64,000 nt of DNA from Aptenodytes patagonicus (Eukaryota; Chordata; Aves; Sphenisciformes; Spheniscidae), in the NCBI RefSeq assembly GCF_965638725.1, contig NC_134975.1:1438179-1502178 (forward strand). Reading direction: 5' to 3'. The notes below the pieces were generated by a model that was given only the letters and a program-made list of their open reading frames with translations, did no database searches and was not told the DNA's origin. This document shows, in pieces, positions 1 through 13,700 of this stretch (positions within the stretch are counted from its first letter, which is position 1; each line of letters starts with the position of its first letter). A program made the translations under genes and the position numbers.

Positions 1-1771
1 GAAGTTTTGGAACTCAAGGGAAGATCTGGCAGAAAGCCAGGTAAAGTTAATGATCTCCAGGATTGGTTTTGACAGGCCTGTTGGATGTACTGGCTTCTGA
101 CTGTTGCCAGAACTTCTGGTATCTTTCCCCACTCTCCTGCTATGTTGGAAGTTCAAAGGGTCACTGGAAGGAAGCAGAAATCCCTTGAAATTTTTCCCAT
201 TATTTGGGGGACAAGTGACTGTTCTACTCCTTCTCGCAAAAGGATTTTGCATTGTATTTCTCCTGTCCTCTTCCACTCAGCACAGTGTTAATGAGCACTA
301 AAGACAGGTATCAGAGTCTCTGTGGGCATATAAAAGCAGAAGGGTGAAGGTCATGCACCCAGCTGACAGCAGATAAGAACAAACCCCAGGACACTGCTTT
401 GACCTTTGGAAAAAGCTGAATTTTAGCATACTGTCAGAACCAGCACTGTATCAACCAGGGAGAGAAACATTTTAAGAGAAGGCACCAGCCATCTAAAGCC
501 CCAAGACCATAGCTTTGCTTTTGTCTTAGCCTTGAAACAGACACAGATGTGTTTCAGTGAACAAAGAGAAGCACAGATCACACTTACATGCAAAGGATGA
601 AACTGTCCAGCTCCAATCTGGCACAGAGAAAAGGAGAAAAGAATGAAGAAGACAGAGCTTAGAGTCCTTTCTCTGGCTAGGTCACCTGGACAGGAGAGAA
701 CCAAGGAAAGGAAAAAGGTGTAGACCTCAGGATACAGAAACAGCTGCACAGACAGAAAATAAGACATTTGCAGTAGCAGCTGTGGGGAACAGATGAAAAG
801 ATCATGTGCATACTCTGAAACATGCCTTCCCCTGACAATCACTGTCACAGACAACTACGATATAAATATTTTTCAAGGTTATGTTCCATGTGTAGGGGCA
901 GCTAAGAAGTCAAACAAAATAAAGTAGAGCCATGAGAGAAACTCAGATCAGAATACCAAATATCTGATTAAAAAAAAAAAAGCATTTGTGCTGTGAAATC
1001 AGCTGCTGCTCTCTGGTAGCTGCAAAGGAGGTGGCTTCTCTTGATGGGTAGGCTGGGTGTCAAATTAGTTCCTAGATTGCCTTGCCCTGTCTCATGCCAC
1101 TTCAGTTGAACTACGCCTTTTTGCTGAAAGTCAGCATTGTTCACTCTTAGGGCAATATCTGTTGCTAACCAGCTGCTGTAGTTTCACCCTCCCTCTCCCT
1201 AAGATTCCCAACACAAGTTAGAGTACTCAGGACTGAAACTAGACTGCACCCCATTAACCCAGTGACAACCAGCAAACTCCACCGCATTTCTGATAACCCT
1301 TTCTCCTCTGCATGCTGCAGCTCAATGCCTGGCCTGCACTGACAGCCAGAAGCCTGCGTTAGTGTTAACAAGTGGAAGATGCATAACCCCCATCACATCC
1401 CAAGAACCAGCTGAAGTTGGAAAACATCCTATATGATTGTTCAAAAAAGAGCCTACTACCACCTTAAACTCCAAACAAAGTATATAACAAGTCTGTCATC
1501 ACCACTATTATTACAACATCTGAATGTACTGGAAAATGGTGTTATTTCCCCACATGACCAGAACAGAGAGGAAAGCATCCCTGCCTTCGTATACACCTGG
1601 CAACTCAAGTCTGCAGAGCGACCAAGGTAAAAAACCTACTGTTCTACAAAGCACTCCTGATGCAAGTCCCTCAAGAACTAGTACCAGCCCTCACTGAAGG
1701 GCCCAGTTTCTCATGATTGCTTAATAGGGCTTGTAGGAAAGAGGACCCAAAACAGTCACCAGCAATCTTAC
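1..1771 (-). other. CERS5 intron 9 (incomplete)
   Basis: Follows the exon 9 donor. I searched the minus strand for an acidic Ser/Glu-rich CerS tail ending at a stop and found none. The 143-codon minus-strand open frame at 423-854 has no CerS character. Includes an A-run at 969-980. Otherwise nothing recognised. Confidence 0.6.
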
Positions 1772-4700
1772 CTTTCCCCGCACGAGGGCCTTGTAGGCAG
1801 TGCGAATGATGAGATAAGACCAGATGATATGCAAGATCTGCAAGGTTATCAAAAGCCCATTGAATAGCCACCATGAAGGGTAAGGACCAATCAATTCCCA
1901 GCTTTCAAATAGGGTTGTATTCAAAATCCTAAAAGAGATCCAGAAACACATTACAGATCGGCTGTGCTGGTAACATGGCTTCCAGCTCTAAATTAAGATA
2001 ACTGGCCAGATGCACAACAGTTTGTATCTCATTTAAGCATCTGTTGCTTTCTCCTGTCAGAGCAGCGATGCAGCTAGTCTCTTGCCAGAGTTAGGAGACA
2101 GACTAAAGCTAATTAGAAACATTTGAACAGAGCAACAAACAGGAGAAGATGTGAATGTTCTGCAGTTTGGTTACACATACAGATCTGCTGCCAATTTCCT
2201 TCTCAAAAGCATGAGCATTTATAACAACTTTACAGGAAGTGATGTCAAGCTGCGCTGGTCATCAAAACAGCTGTTAACACATTCATACCCGGGCAGTCTT
2301 CACCCATATTTAAAGATCAAGAAGGAATTTTGTTCCCAGTACGCCTCCCTCCCTGTGCGCTACTCTCTTCCCTCAGATTTGTATAGATTCCTCCTGCCAA
2401 GCTGGAGGACTAGAAACTGCTTTATGGACCAAGCTTTGTGCTTTCTTTCATTACTGTTTTGCTGTTCTTGTCGCTGGGAGTTATTGCCAGTACTTAAGTA
2501 ATTTAATAAACACTTTAGATTTTATGAAGTAGAGAGGTATGGAGAGACCTTTGAAGACGTCATTAAGTTCACATAGCTTTTAACATTTCACAAGAAAAGA
2601 AAAACAAGCGTTTCAAAGAACCCAAGTCCCCCAGATGCAGCTACAGAAATATCTAACTCACAGCCAGTTTATGGATGAATTAAATGCAATTCCAGAGATC
2701 TGCTGATGTTTTATACTGCTAATTAGGGAAGGGAATATATGTGAAGTGAAATAGCATAGGGTCTGCAATACTGCCGCAAGCTTGCCAGATTTCTCCACAA
2801 AGTTGAGGAATTACATTACAGCCAGTGGAAAATACATAAAAGATTTACAGGACTGCTGAGCAATAGCATGATGCAAGAGCATCACCTCATGACAGACAGC
2901 AGCAATAAGAACAACGACAACTATCTCATCTGTCACCAGAAGGAGCCTATGAAGACATAAGAATGAAAGCTCTTCCTTATTCAGACTCCTTTGATGCATT
3001 TACTGGAAAACAAGCAAGAGCTTTAATTGCAACCCTGATAAAGCGTATTGTTTCTGCCTACCGTCAAGGCACCCAAAAAGAATCGGAATGCAAGCTGTCC
3101 ATTGCCTAGGAAATAAATGTATGAAGTAAAACTGAAATAAACTGAGTAATCATCAGGTGTAACCAAATTTTCACCACACTCTTTCAACAGAAAGAAGAAG
3201 TGGAAAACAGCTCATCAACAGAAGAACCTCACCAAGCCTGACCTATTGAGGTGAGATGGAATCTCAGTATAGGATGATTAGCTATAAGCCATTTAGCCAG
3301 GGGTTTACCTCCCAAGAAACCTAAGACCTATTTCAGGCTCTGAACAGTCACGACACAAGGACAGGACACGAGCGTCCTAAGAATCAGAAACTGCAACGAT
3401 GACTAAGCCAGATACTCAAAAATCAAATTTACCTCAAGAGACCATGCCTCATTTGTAACTATTTCCAAAACTTCTTAGGAGAGGCAAACAACCCTTCAAG
3501 TCTTTCAGAGCAGATACTGGCTGACTTGGCTCCAGCTAATAAGCACTGTCATCACTTTGCAGTAAGAGGAGAGGGGCCAGCTGTGCATTAGGATTCTAGT
3601 CACTTTTCACACTCCCTCAGCTGACTGTTGAGAGGTTTCTTCATATGCCTAGTTGAACGTACTGCTCCAAACAGTACTTGGGTTGTCTGCAACTTCAGGC
3701 TGCCTTGAGGGACAGGCTGGAACGCTTGCAAGAAGTCTAAATACAAAGGCTTTGCTTAAAGGATTGGAAGAACAAACAAGACCTTACAGCTCAAGGTGCT
3801 TACCAGAAAGGATAAATGCCCAACCGTGTAACAATGAATACGACACCAAAGAGCATGAAGAAAGCATCACATAGACGTTGGTACTTGGCATAATTGGCTA
3901 GCTTTGCAGCCTAAAAGAGACAAGAAACATGAGAGTATTATTCCCTTTGTGCACTCATGTGATTACCAGGCTGTAGAGCTTCAAAAACCCTCAAGCCGTC
4001 ACATTTGTAAGGAGTTTGGAACATTTAGGGATTATTCTCAGCACTAAAGCAGTTATGAGGAAAAGCTGACAAGGCAGGATCAGCAGCACAAGTTTTATGG
4101 CGTATTTAATGCAGTTTATCAAGAATAGGAACGTCAGCTTGCTCCCCTGAGACCACACTAGCATTAGGTATGCAAAGATTTGAAAAGAAACTCACCTCTA
4201 AAAGGAAATCTGATGCATCATGCAGGCACAGCACCAGAGTTCCAACCCGCACCATATTATTCATATAAGAGAATGTAATGAGTCCAATTGTAGCCAAATG
4301 ATGGACGAACATGATCAGGAAGTCCTGGAAACAGAAAAAAAAAATGAATGAAGACTCTTTGGCTGTCAAACAAATACAAAGGTTTGGAACAGAGCCACAA
4401 AACTGACTAACTGGGGTCATAGGATTACTTCAGTTCAGACTCTGACTCCACTTTATATAAAGCACAGCTCATCACACAACATCAACCATCATCACTAAAG
4501 GTTCCAGAAAGGTCTCTCCTAGCATTTGTGCTCCTGCAAAGTCAGAACTCTGCATACACCGGCACAGCACAGTCTCTTTGGCACACACATGCAAAGTAAA
4601 GATAAGTATGCCTGCAGACCCCACTGAAAAGACTGACGGGACAACATATGGCCCTTATTTTTGGCTCCTTTTGGTTTTACAGTCATATCGCTAGTCCTTT

Positions 4701-7700
4701 CAGCTCTTGGCACAAATTTTAAGTACGCTGCTGTGTCGTGGTTTAACCACTGTTGTCAGTGTGCAAAAGCCTGCCAGCGCATAGCAGGCACAGAACACAA
4801 GAAAACCCAACAGCAAGAACTAGGCCACTTCATTAAAAAAAAGTTTACAATGCACATACATTCAGGGCTGTTTTCCAGTTTAGCCCCCTGGGTACAACAC
4901 TTCCACATCAATGTACCTTACCATGCTTGCAGTGGGGAATGTAATCCACTTTGTTAAAGTCAGAGTACAAAATTAAACATTATAAACAGTATCACAGATG
5001 CTGTTAATCACTCCCTTTCTGCAGCTCCAAGATATTCTGTAGTGCCTCACCTGCTAATATTTCAGTACAGAAAAAAAATCCCAGGCAAACTTTTCTTTTT
5101 GAACAGTCAATGCAAGGATTGGGATAATTTGCTACTTTGCAGTTTGTATAACAGAAGCAATAAACCATGATTTACTATGAACTGTTTTCCAACAGCAACA
5201 ATAAGCCAAATCCTAGAACGTAGCGCAATGGAATTAGATTTCGGCAATCGCAACCAGTCATCATTCCGCTACACACACAGATGAAAAATTAACTTTCAAA
5301 AAACCATTTACTATTGCTTTAGTGTTTGCCATTTTCTCACCCGGCTCAGCAAGGTACTGCTTTGAGCATCTCATTTTCATGTTTTCTTGCAAGCCTTCTA
5401 ATTAAATCTATTTTTATGCAATGATTTGATAACTTTTTATTGGGAGATATTGAGTGATTCTGTTCTTTCCCCTGGAAGGTGAAAGGGACTCTCAAGTATA
5501 TATGAGGTTGCATATCAGGCTTGCTCCTCCCTTTTCCCCAGGACTGGGTAGTGATTACAGAAGGAGGTAGGCTACACAAAGATGTGAATGAGGAAGAAAA
5601 ATACAGTTATTACTATGCTTTAGCTTTACTGGCCAGGCACACTGACATTTTTTGTTAGTCCTATCTACTTAGCAAAGTGGTTAGTGCAATTCTGGTTAAT
5701 CTCACCTTCCGTTTAATGTCTGTAAACTGAGAAAACATGAGAGACCAATAGAAGGCCAGCTCCAAGATATAGTAATAATAAAGCCTGGATGTTAGAGGCT
5801 GGAAAACAAACAAAGATAGCACAGTTAGAAGACAAAGTACTTTAAAATTTACATTAAAATCGACTTCTTCCTTCCTTCCTTCCCATCCCACTCTGTTCCT
5901 CCAGAATGCTGAGGCGTAAGTTAAAAGATCCAGAATTAAGGTTTAGTAAAAACAAGCTTAAGCAACAGACATCTTACTCTAGGCTTAGTCACACAAACAT
6001 ACTTGTGTGTTTGAGCTTTATTCAAAAGGAGTAAGATTCCCTTGTCAATATTTACAACTCATACTGCAGCCTCTTGGATTAGGAAAACCAGGCACTGAAA
6101 CAGACTGGTTGACCTCCATACAATCATACTTGCTGCATAATGAAAACAACACTGTAAAGAAGTTACCGGTATAATTTTATGCATAATTTTTTTTCACTTT
6201 TAATAATCTCAGCAGCAAGTAAACATAAAATGAACTGAGGCAGTTCTATCTGAGGAAACACTGCTGTTGACAAATCTAACCAGGATCTGAAGACATGAAG
6301 AGTAAATGCCACCTTTGTGCTGTCCAAAAGGGATGGCCATTCGCTCACTAGAAAGCTTACCAGGTTGCAGCCTGTGCAGCATCCACCCCGCAGAATAAGG
6401 AGAAGCACTCAAGTCTACTGAGTTTCAATCTGCTATCATTAACAAAAAATAAAAACTGAAATTGTGCAAAAAGTTAGAATCTAGTAAGTGTTTATCTCGT
6501 ACCTGAAAAGGGTAGTTGTACCAGCACTGTCGTGTGTCCCAAAACCAGGGTGCCTAAAGGGAAAAAGATAAGCCATTATTCTACTGGGTTTTTTCTTCCC
6601 TATCATCTAAGGCAGTTGACCACTACAGTACTGTTTCACTGAAGTTTTATCTTGATTCTACCATTCAAGCTAAGTTTATTGTAAAACATCCTAGTGATTT
6701 AAAATATTCCCTCTGCAGTCAAAGGCAAGTTATACTGCAATGGAAATTCAAAGAACAATCATACAGTTCTAATAATAATAAAGACCTAAAGAGATGAAAC
6801 TGTATCCGTTCAAGAAGGAGATGAGGAAAAAAATAAGCAGCTCTTCATAGCAAAAAACCCCAAAATAGTTCTGTCCCATTCTGGGGTAACAGGACAAATA
6901 AAGTTTCTAATATTTCCATAATGACAGATCTGTATAGAAGCTTTCCTATAGTGTAAAGAAGGTCCTTAAACAGAAACCCCAGGATCCCAAATAAGGGAAC
7001 ATAAAGACAACTATCACCACTAACCCCCCCTTGTTTTAAGCTAGGTGCAAGGACTGAAGAAGTGACACAAGTAGTTAAACCCCCTATATTTCAGCAGGAC
7101 AGCCATAACCCAGCTGCATGCCACACAGAACAACAAGGGGGGGGGGGGGTGACACACCAACTCACCGTCCAGAGAAACCTGATTCCATAAAAAAATATAC
7201 TTAAATAAAATGTAAATCTCCACCTGGAAAAAGAAGCAAAAATTAAACTTATGAAATAGAAATACCTTCTGGTTAACATTTGTAACAAAAACTGCAATAA
7301 TTGTGAGAAAACCCAATTCTGACACCTGAAAGATTTTCACCCACCAAATGGTAATCCTTCTTTTGTAAACATTTCATGTAAGGATAAACCTATTTAAGAG
7401 TTTTCACACCACACACAAGTTTGCATCAACAGCCAAGTTTGAAATAAAGTTCAGAGTGAACATGCGAGAAGTGGGCCCGTGTGAACCTCATGAAGTTCAA
7501 CGAGGCCAAGTGCAGGGTCCTGCACCTGGGTCGGGGCAACCCCCAGTATCACTACAGGCAGGCAATGAAGGGATGGAGAGCAGCCCTGCCGAGAAGGACC
7601 TGGGGGTACTGGTGGATGAAAAGCTGGGCATAAGGCAACAATATGCGCTCGCAGCCCAGAAGGCCAACCGTATCCTGGGCTGCATCCAAAGCAGCGTGGC

Positions 7701-10700
7701 CAGCAGGTCGAGGGAGGGGATTCTGCCCCTCTACTCCGCTCTGGTGAGACCCCCCTGGAGCACTGCCTCCAGCTCTGGAGCCCTCAGCACAGGAAAGACA
7801 CGGACCTGTTGGAGCAGGTCCAGAGGAGGGACACAAAAATGATCCGAGGGATGGAACCCCCTTCCTGTGAGGGCAGGCTGGGAGAGTTGGGGTTGTTCAG
7901 CCTGGAGAAGAGAAGGCTCCGGGGAGACCTTATTGCGGCCTTTCAGTACTTAAAGGGGGCTTATAAGAAAGATGGGGACAAACTTTTTAGCAGGGCCTGT
8001 TGCGACAGGACAAGGGGATATGGCTTTAAACTAAAAGAGGGTAGATTTAGAAGAGATACAAGGAAGAAATGTTTTACACTGAGGGTGGTGAAGCACTGGC
8101 ACAGGTTGCCCAGAGAGGTGGTGGATGCCCCATCCCTGGAAACTTTCAAGGTCAGGTTGGACGGGGCTCTGAGCAACCTGATCTAGTTGGGGATGTCCCT
8201 GCTCATTGCAGGGGGGTTGGACTAGATGGCCTTTAAAGGTGCCTTCCAACCCAAACTATCCTATAGTTCGTATGCTTTAATACACAATAACAAGATAACA
8301 AGATAAGTCATTGTTATCCAGAAGGTATCCTAATATATATATATTTGTCCCTCTTACCTTCTGGCTTTAAGTAGACAAAACCATACTGGGGGGAAGAATT
8401 AATATGAAGAAAGTTACTGGAAAGGAAAGAAACCAGCACAGAAGAAATAACAAGTCAGGAAAAAATATTCAGATGCTACTACGCTAACAGAGGTAACTGC
8501 AAGCATTCAGAAAGAAACAAAGAACAAAAGAATGAACTGAAATGAAAAGAACAGGAATCCAAGAAGTGTTTGTATAAAAGTATATACATCATTGTGTAAG
8601 CATAAGGTCATTCTGCCTGGGAACAAACGCTGGTCTGCAACGTAATTCTGCAGACAGCAGGCTTGTCTTCAGTATAATTACTCAAGTTGTGCACATGCAT
8701 ATGCATACATGCACACACATGCACACTTAAGTGCTACATTTGCATTAAGGACCTGGTCCACTATCTAAAGCTGCTCATCATTGACAGGAATAACTCCTGC
8801 ACATGTGTTCTGGTCTCTCATGCACATATACAAAATATTTTAGAATACTGAATTCTAAAAAGCCCTCCTAACTTTTTTCATTTGCCTATATAAGAATTTA
8901 TCTTCCACCAGCCAACCCCAAGACACTACTTTAAATTAGCAGCTGACCACAGTTTCAGTTAGAAAAGAGAACATACAGCTGGAGCTTTAAGATGAAGCCA
9001 CATCTTGGCCTCTGCACAAACATACATGCTCTCACAAAATTTAGTGAGGGTGGTGGGTTTGTCCTGGTTCCTCCGATGACGAAACCAGCGCTGGATCTTT
9101 CGAACATCCCAGTCTAGCTGCTTTGACAAGCCTTCTAACCTTTTTCCATCTGGAGACTGAAGGAAAATGAAACAAGCGTCATTTCTCCTACTTCTCAACC
9201 TACTTTCAGTCTGAGATCCCCTCTGTACTGTGATAGAAATGATGCATGGATAACAAAAAACACACACTAGGAAAGCACTACGCATAGACTAGAAGCAGGA
9301 ACCCGTTGCCACAAATGTTCATTCAAGTTTAACCTTCATAAGCCACTAATTACTTAATTATTCAGAATGCTTTTGGTTTAACGTTTCCTCATCTATTTCA
9401 TCATTTGACAGCACATTATGACAAAGAATGCATTTGTTCTGTTTCTTAATTTGGGGGGAGGCGCTTTTAAAATGTCCTGTCCTACCTGTTAAAACTTGCA
9501 CATCAATTCAAACAGTCCAGGACTCAGGAAGATCAAAGCTGAACACAGTTAAGGGTTGCTACTCACTGCAAGTTTAGGGAAACTTTAAACTAAGAGTTGG
9601 TTTAACACACTAGATATTTGTATATTCCAAAAGGGCATCGTAGAGATAGCGTTATTTCCGTTATCAAAGTTTATAAATAAAATTAAATTTGAAAACTGTA
9701 ATTATTGTATGATAAAGAATATATCACTGTTCTCTGACTGGAAACTCTACTGGCAATTTATTTGTTTGAATAATGACATAAATGGATTTATAAGAGAAAG
9801 TGAACAAAACCTGATAACTACCTCTAAAATGGCCCAGTGGTGAGATAAGCCACGTTAGTTTCAGACCAGTGTCCTTTTAACAAGCTCTGCCAGGGAGCTC
9901 TTACAACTGAAAGATGATAAACACATTTTACTACTTCAGCTACATACAAACCCAAAAAACTATGCAGAATGCTGATTTAATAAAGAGTCACCAGACTGTT
10001 CAACTGAAAAGCAAAATCATTTGTCATTTGATTTTCAGTATTGAGACCATGACTTTCCTGTAATTCCATCACAACCAGATCTCTCTGCACTTTATTAGGC
10101 TTTAATGGTTCGGGCTACCTGACACTTCTGCATTGGAAGTGAACCTGCCTCAAAGGAGAATTTACAGAGCTCCGATTTCAGAACAGCAATGAAATCTTTC
10201 CCCTGCATCAGTGCCACCCTACATTCTGATTCTCCAAATCCCAACGGCAGACACAAGCATACTGGTACAGCTAAATGCAGCTCTGTTTTCATAAGCTAGA
10301 TAAATTTTGCACAGAATGCATCCTCATGGGTTTCCTAAACATTAATTTCAAGGACATCCCCTACATAAAAGTCCTCCCCACAAACGGCATCAAATCATAG
10401 GGACTTTTCAGTTCACACGTCATTCCAAATACCTCAGAACTTTAACGTTCCCATGAGGCGAGTTTTAGTAAGGTTTTTATAGAATTTCCCTTCCATTCAC
10501 CGAGCACTTTATCTGCTCCGCTCATAATGAAGTTCAGCTTCACCAAATCAGAATATAAAACCTTCCATTTCATTATCTTTAATGAAAATCTATCATGCTG
10601 TCTGCGCGGATTTCACTGTCAACATTCAATAGAGCACAGACTGTGGAATTCTGTAATTCTGAAGTGAAGGAGCACTGTCAGCTTAAGTGAAAGAAAGGCC

Positions 10701-13700
10701 ATGAAACAATCAAAAGAAACACCTACTGTCAACATTAGATGTCCTACCCTTTATCAGGGCACACTTCCATTAACTGAACGCTTTCCTTAACTAACTGACT
10801 TCCACTGTGACAGCTGTTGTCCAATTCCACAGTAAATGGCAAAAATAAGAGGAAGGCATTCAACACAACTGGCCGGTAAAACCAGCAAAGGAACAGATCT
10901 CAAGGAAAAGAGTAGTACTTTTCCAATAGAAAGTGAAAGATACTGGGAAAGTTCTTGTTAAACCAAGAATTACCACCTCTTACAGGAGTTACAATTTGGA
11001 CAAGGGCAGGGAACTAGAAGAAGAAGCCTCGTACCTTTCTAAAAAGAGAGTATTTTTTTATTAAAAAAAAAAAGATTCTTCTGTGCACAAAAGAATAGGT
11101 CAGGCATAAAGAGAATTTACTTTGCTACAAGAAGGACGTGCCAGAGGCAAAGCAAAATAAGAAAGAGCACACTCATTGTGCATGCACAGTGTGAAAAGCA
11201 TTTCTCTCAAATAGAAAAGTGGAAGCAAAAAGCCCCCCCCCCCCTTACTTACAGGACTCCATTTCAAGCAGAATTTGAAGCATGACTCACCTTAGTGATG
11301 GATGTAAACACTTTCTCTAAAATTGCATTGGGCTGGGCTCTGTGAGGTCCACTGTCTTGAATGCCAAGGTTTATGGCACATGGCTTGGCAATAAACCTGA
11401 AAGAGTGCCGAAGAAAGAGCTAGATTAAAACAAGATATCTATTTCCCTCCTCTGCCTAAATCACAAGGACCCTGACTTGTCACCAGCTGCAAAACCCATC
11501 CAAAAAGCTTTTGAAGATCGCCACTCGCTTTGCTTAAAGAAACTTCACAGGTGAAGTAATCTTTTATTAGTCCAAATGGTAATTGCAGACAGCAGCACAT
11601 ACAGTACACACATGTAAAATGAAAAATCAAATCTTAATGTCCTTGGCTTGTAAGGATCAGAATGTGTTTCCCCAGGGTGATTCTCATTACTCGGAAATAA
11701 AATAACAGATCACTGATAGGAGTCCTCCGCAAACATAAATGCTAGAGCCCTTGTAGCCCTATAAACAAAATACCTTATTTCCAGAATGCCCCTTGGTGTC
11801 ACATAGCTCAGAAAAAAGGGAAGTTCAAGTGACACAGTTCCTAAAAGACACAGAGTTTTTTATTTTTCCCCAAAACAAACAAACAAACAAAACCAAAGTG
11901 GCTTGTTTCCTTTGAGAGAGTGAGGAAGACGAAAGAAGTCACTCAGTGTGAAAGACCCAAGATCTCAGTATCCCACTCAGTCCTGTATGCACCACGTATT
12001 CCAAAAGCTGATCTAACACTTTGTGAATTTTATAGCACAGACACTCTGAAAACAAGCCTGGTTTTGCAACTAAAATGCACAAATACATGTTCAAAAAATT
12101 AGGTTTTGCTGTACCTTTGTGTCAAAACAGGCACAGGATTCTAAGGAAAATGCATGTGTTACCTGAACACGTGAATTGTTTTCTCTCCTGTTGGTGGGCA
12201 AGAGAGGGGGGTTTCAAGGAGCAATCTTTATTATCTTTTTAATCAATTATTTTGAGAGACAGAGAGAGCACGAGCAAAGAACCTGTTTCTCAAAACTGAT
12301 TTTGAAAAGGACCCAACGTTTGCATCATTAAATCTATTTTGCTTCAAAACAGAGAGTGTTTCAGAGACAACTGAATTAAGACAACCAATCGCACATATGT
12401 ATTCCATTTAGCAGACTCAGAGTGCCATCAAGCAGAAAATGCTGCTTTTTCCAACCACTACATTTGTTACCATTTCTCCTTGTGTTTAAAAGGAGAGATT
12501 AAAATTCAGGAGAATCACGACTATAAGTGTTCCAACAGCAATCACTCTTGGGAGTACGTTGTTAGTAACAAAGAGCTATGACTGCATTTAAGAACAGACA
12601 CAGGTTGTGGGGTTTCCCCCTTGAGAAATTACAGATTAGCTCATGACTAATCGTAAAGGAACTCCCCTGCTCTTAGAAAATACTAAAGAAGTAACAGACA
12701 CTGTGGCCCCAGGTTTCACTGTCCTGCCCCATTTCTTCATAGGTCCTGTTCATTTCAACAGTCACAGCTTTAAAAAAAAAATTAAAAAAAAGGAAAGGGT
12801 GATTTCCTTTTAGCTTTGCTCAAAAGGCTCACTGCTTCCTCTATAATCTAGACCACCAGCCAGAAATCATGTTCTGATGTTATGAAACATTTGGCTAGAC
12901 CCCCATAAAAGTGTACATCTTTATACTCTTCTTTCCTACAGGATATACCACAACAACAGCAAAGAAGTACACATGTGCAATTACAGGATGCCAAATATTT
13001 TTATTTCATTTTCTGGGGGACAGTACTAACAGCTCTATAAAAAAATCCTGGCCTGAAGATACTCAGTTTGGGTCAGTTTCCTCACGTAAGAGGAAACCTG
13101 AAAGATCTCGAAGTCTGCACATTCAATTAATTTATTATTCAGGAAAGTCTTCTTTTGTTTTAAGAACAAGTAAAGAAGAGAAGGAATGGTTAACAAAGCT
13201 CATAGTGATCCATACAAAGTTTTGGCATTATTCTAGAACTCAAAACCTGAAGCATCAAGGAAAGAAGAAACAGCATCTCCTCAGAAAAAAAGATGCAGAA
13301 ATAATTCACTTTGGGACCTAAAGATTGCAAAAAACCCCCCAAACCTCAAAACTTTGCATGAAACTATTCCTGAGTAGTAGGCTTCCTTAACTAGCAGGCA
13401 TAGGGAAAAAATACAGATGTTTCCAGAAATCATGGGGGGGGGGGGGGGGGGGAATCAAGAGTAAGCCACAGGCTACAGATACAGTGCAGGACTCAAGTTA
13501 CTCAGTCAAGCATGCAGGTGACCAAAGAGCAAACCAAAAAAACCCACAAACATTTCTAGGTGCACAGAAGCAGACAGACATCAACACAAGCAAACAGACA
13601 AGTCACAGCAATGGAGGCAACGGAGGTAGTCCCAGTCACAGAAACAGGAAGGAAAAAGGATGGCAGCAACGGATTTCATCACTTTTAAGGAAGTCTAACC

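Larger units (their letters stand above)
7224..9025 (-). other. CERS5 intron 3
   Basis: Contains the CR1 LINE at 7470-8272, a short TA repeat near 8332-8344, and a 39-bp strictly alternating pyrimidine-purine tract at 8688-8726. No extra exon recognised. Confidence 0.8.

Noticed and set aside
423-854. 143-codon minus-strand frame considered as the missing CERS5 last exon
   Set aside because: No acidic Ser/Glu-rich tail, and nothing resembling the CerS C-terminus; left as intron.
4725-4760. GTGGTT/AACCAC inverted repeat resembling the terminal sequence of avian LTRs
   Set aside because: Only about 20 bp match and no second LTR feature, so an endogenous retroviral remnant cannot be supported.
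7809-8186. 125-codon plus-strand open frame as a host gene
   Set aside because: Lies wholly inside the CR1 element and reads as CR1 ORF2 C-terminal sequence.
12911-13321. 136-codon plus-strand open frame in CERS5 intron 1
   Set aside because: Longest frame in AT-rich intron, but no recognisable family or promoter; consistent with chance.
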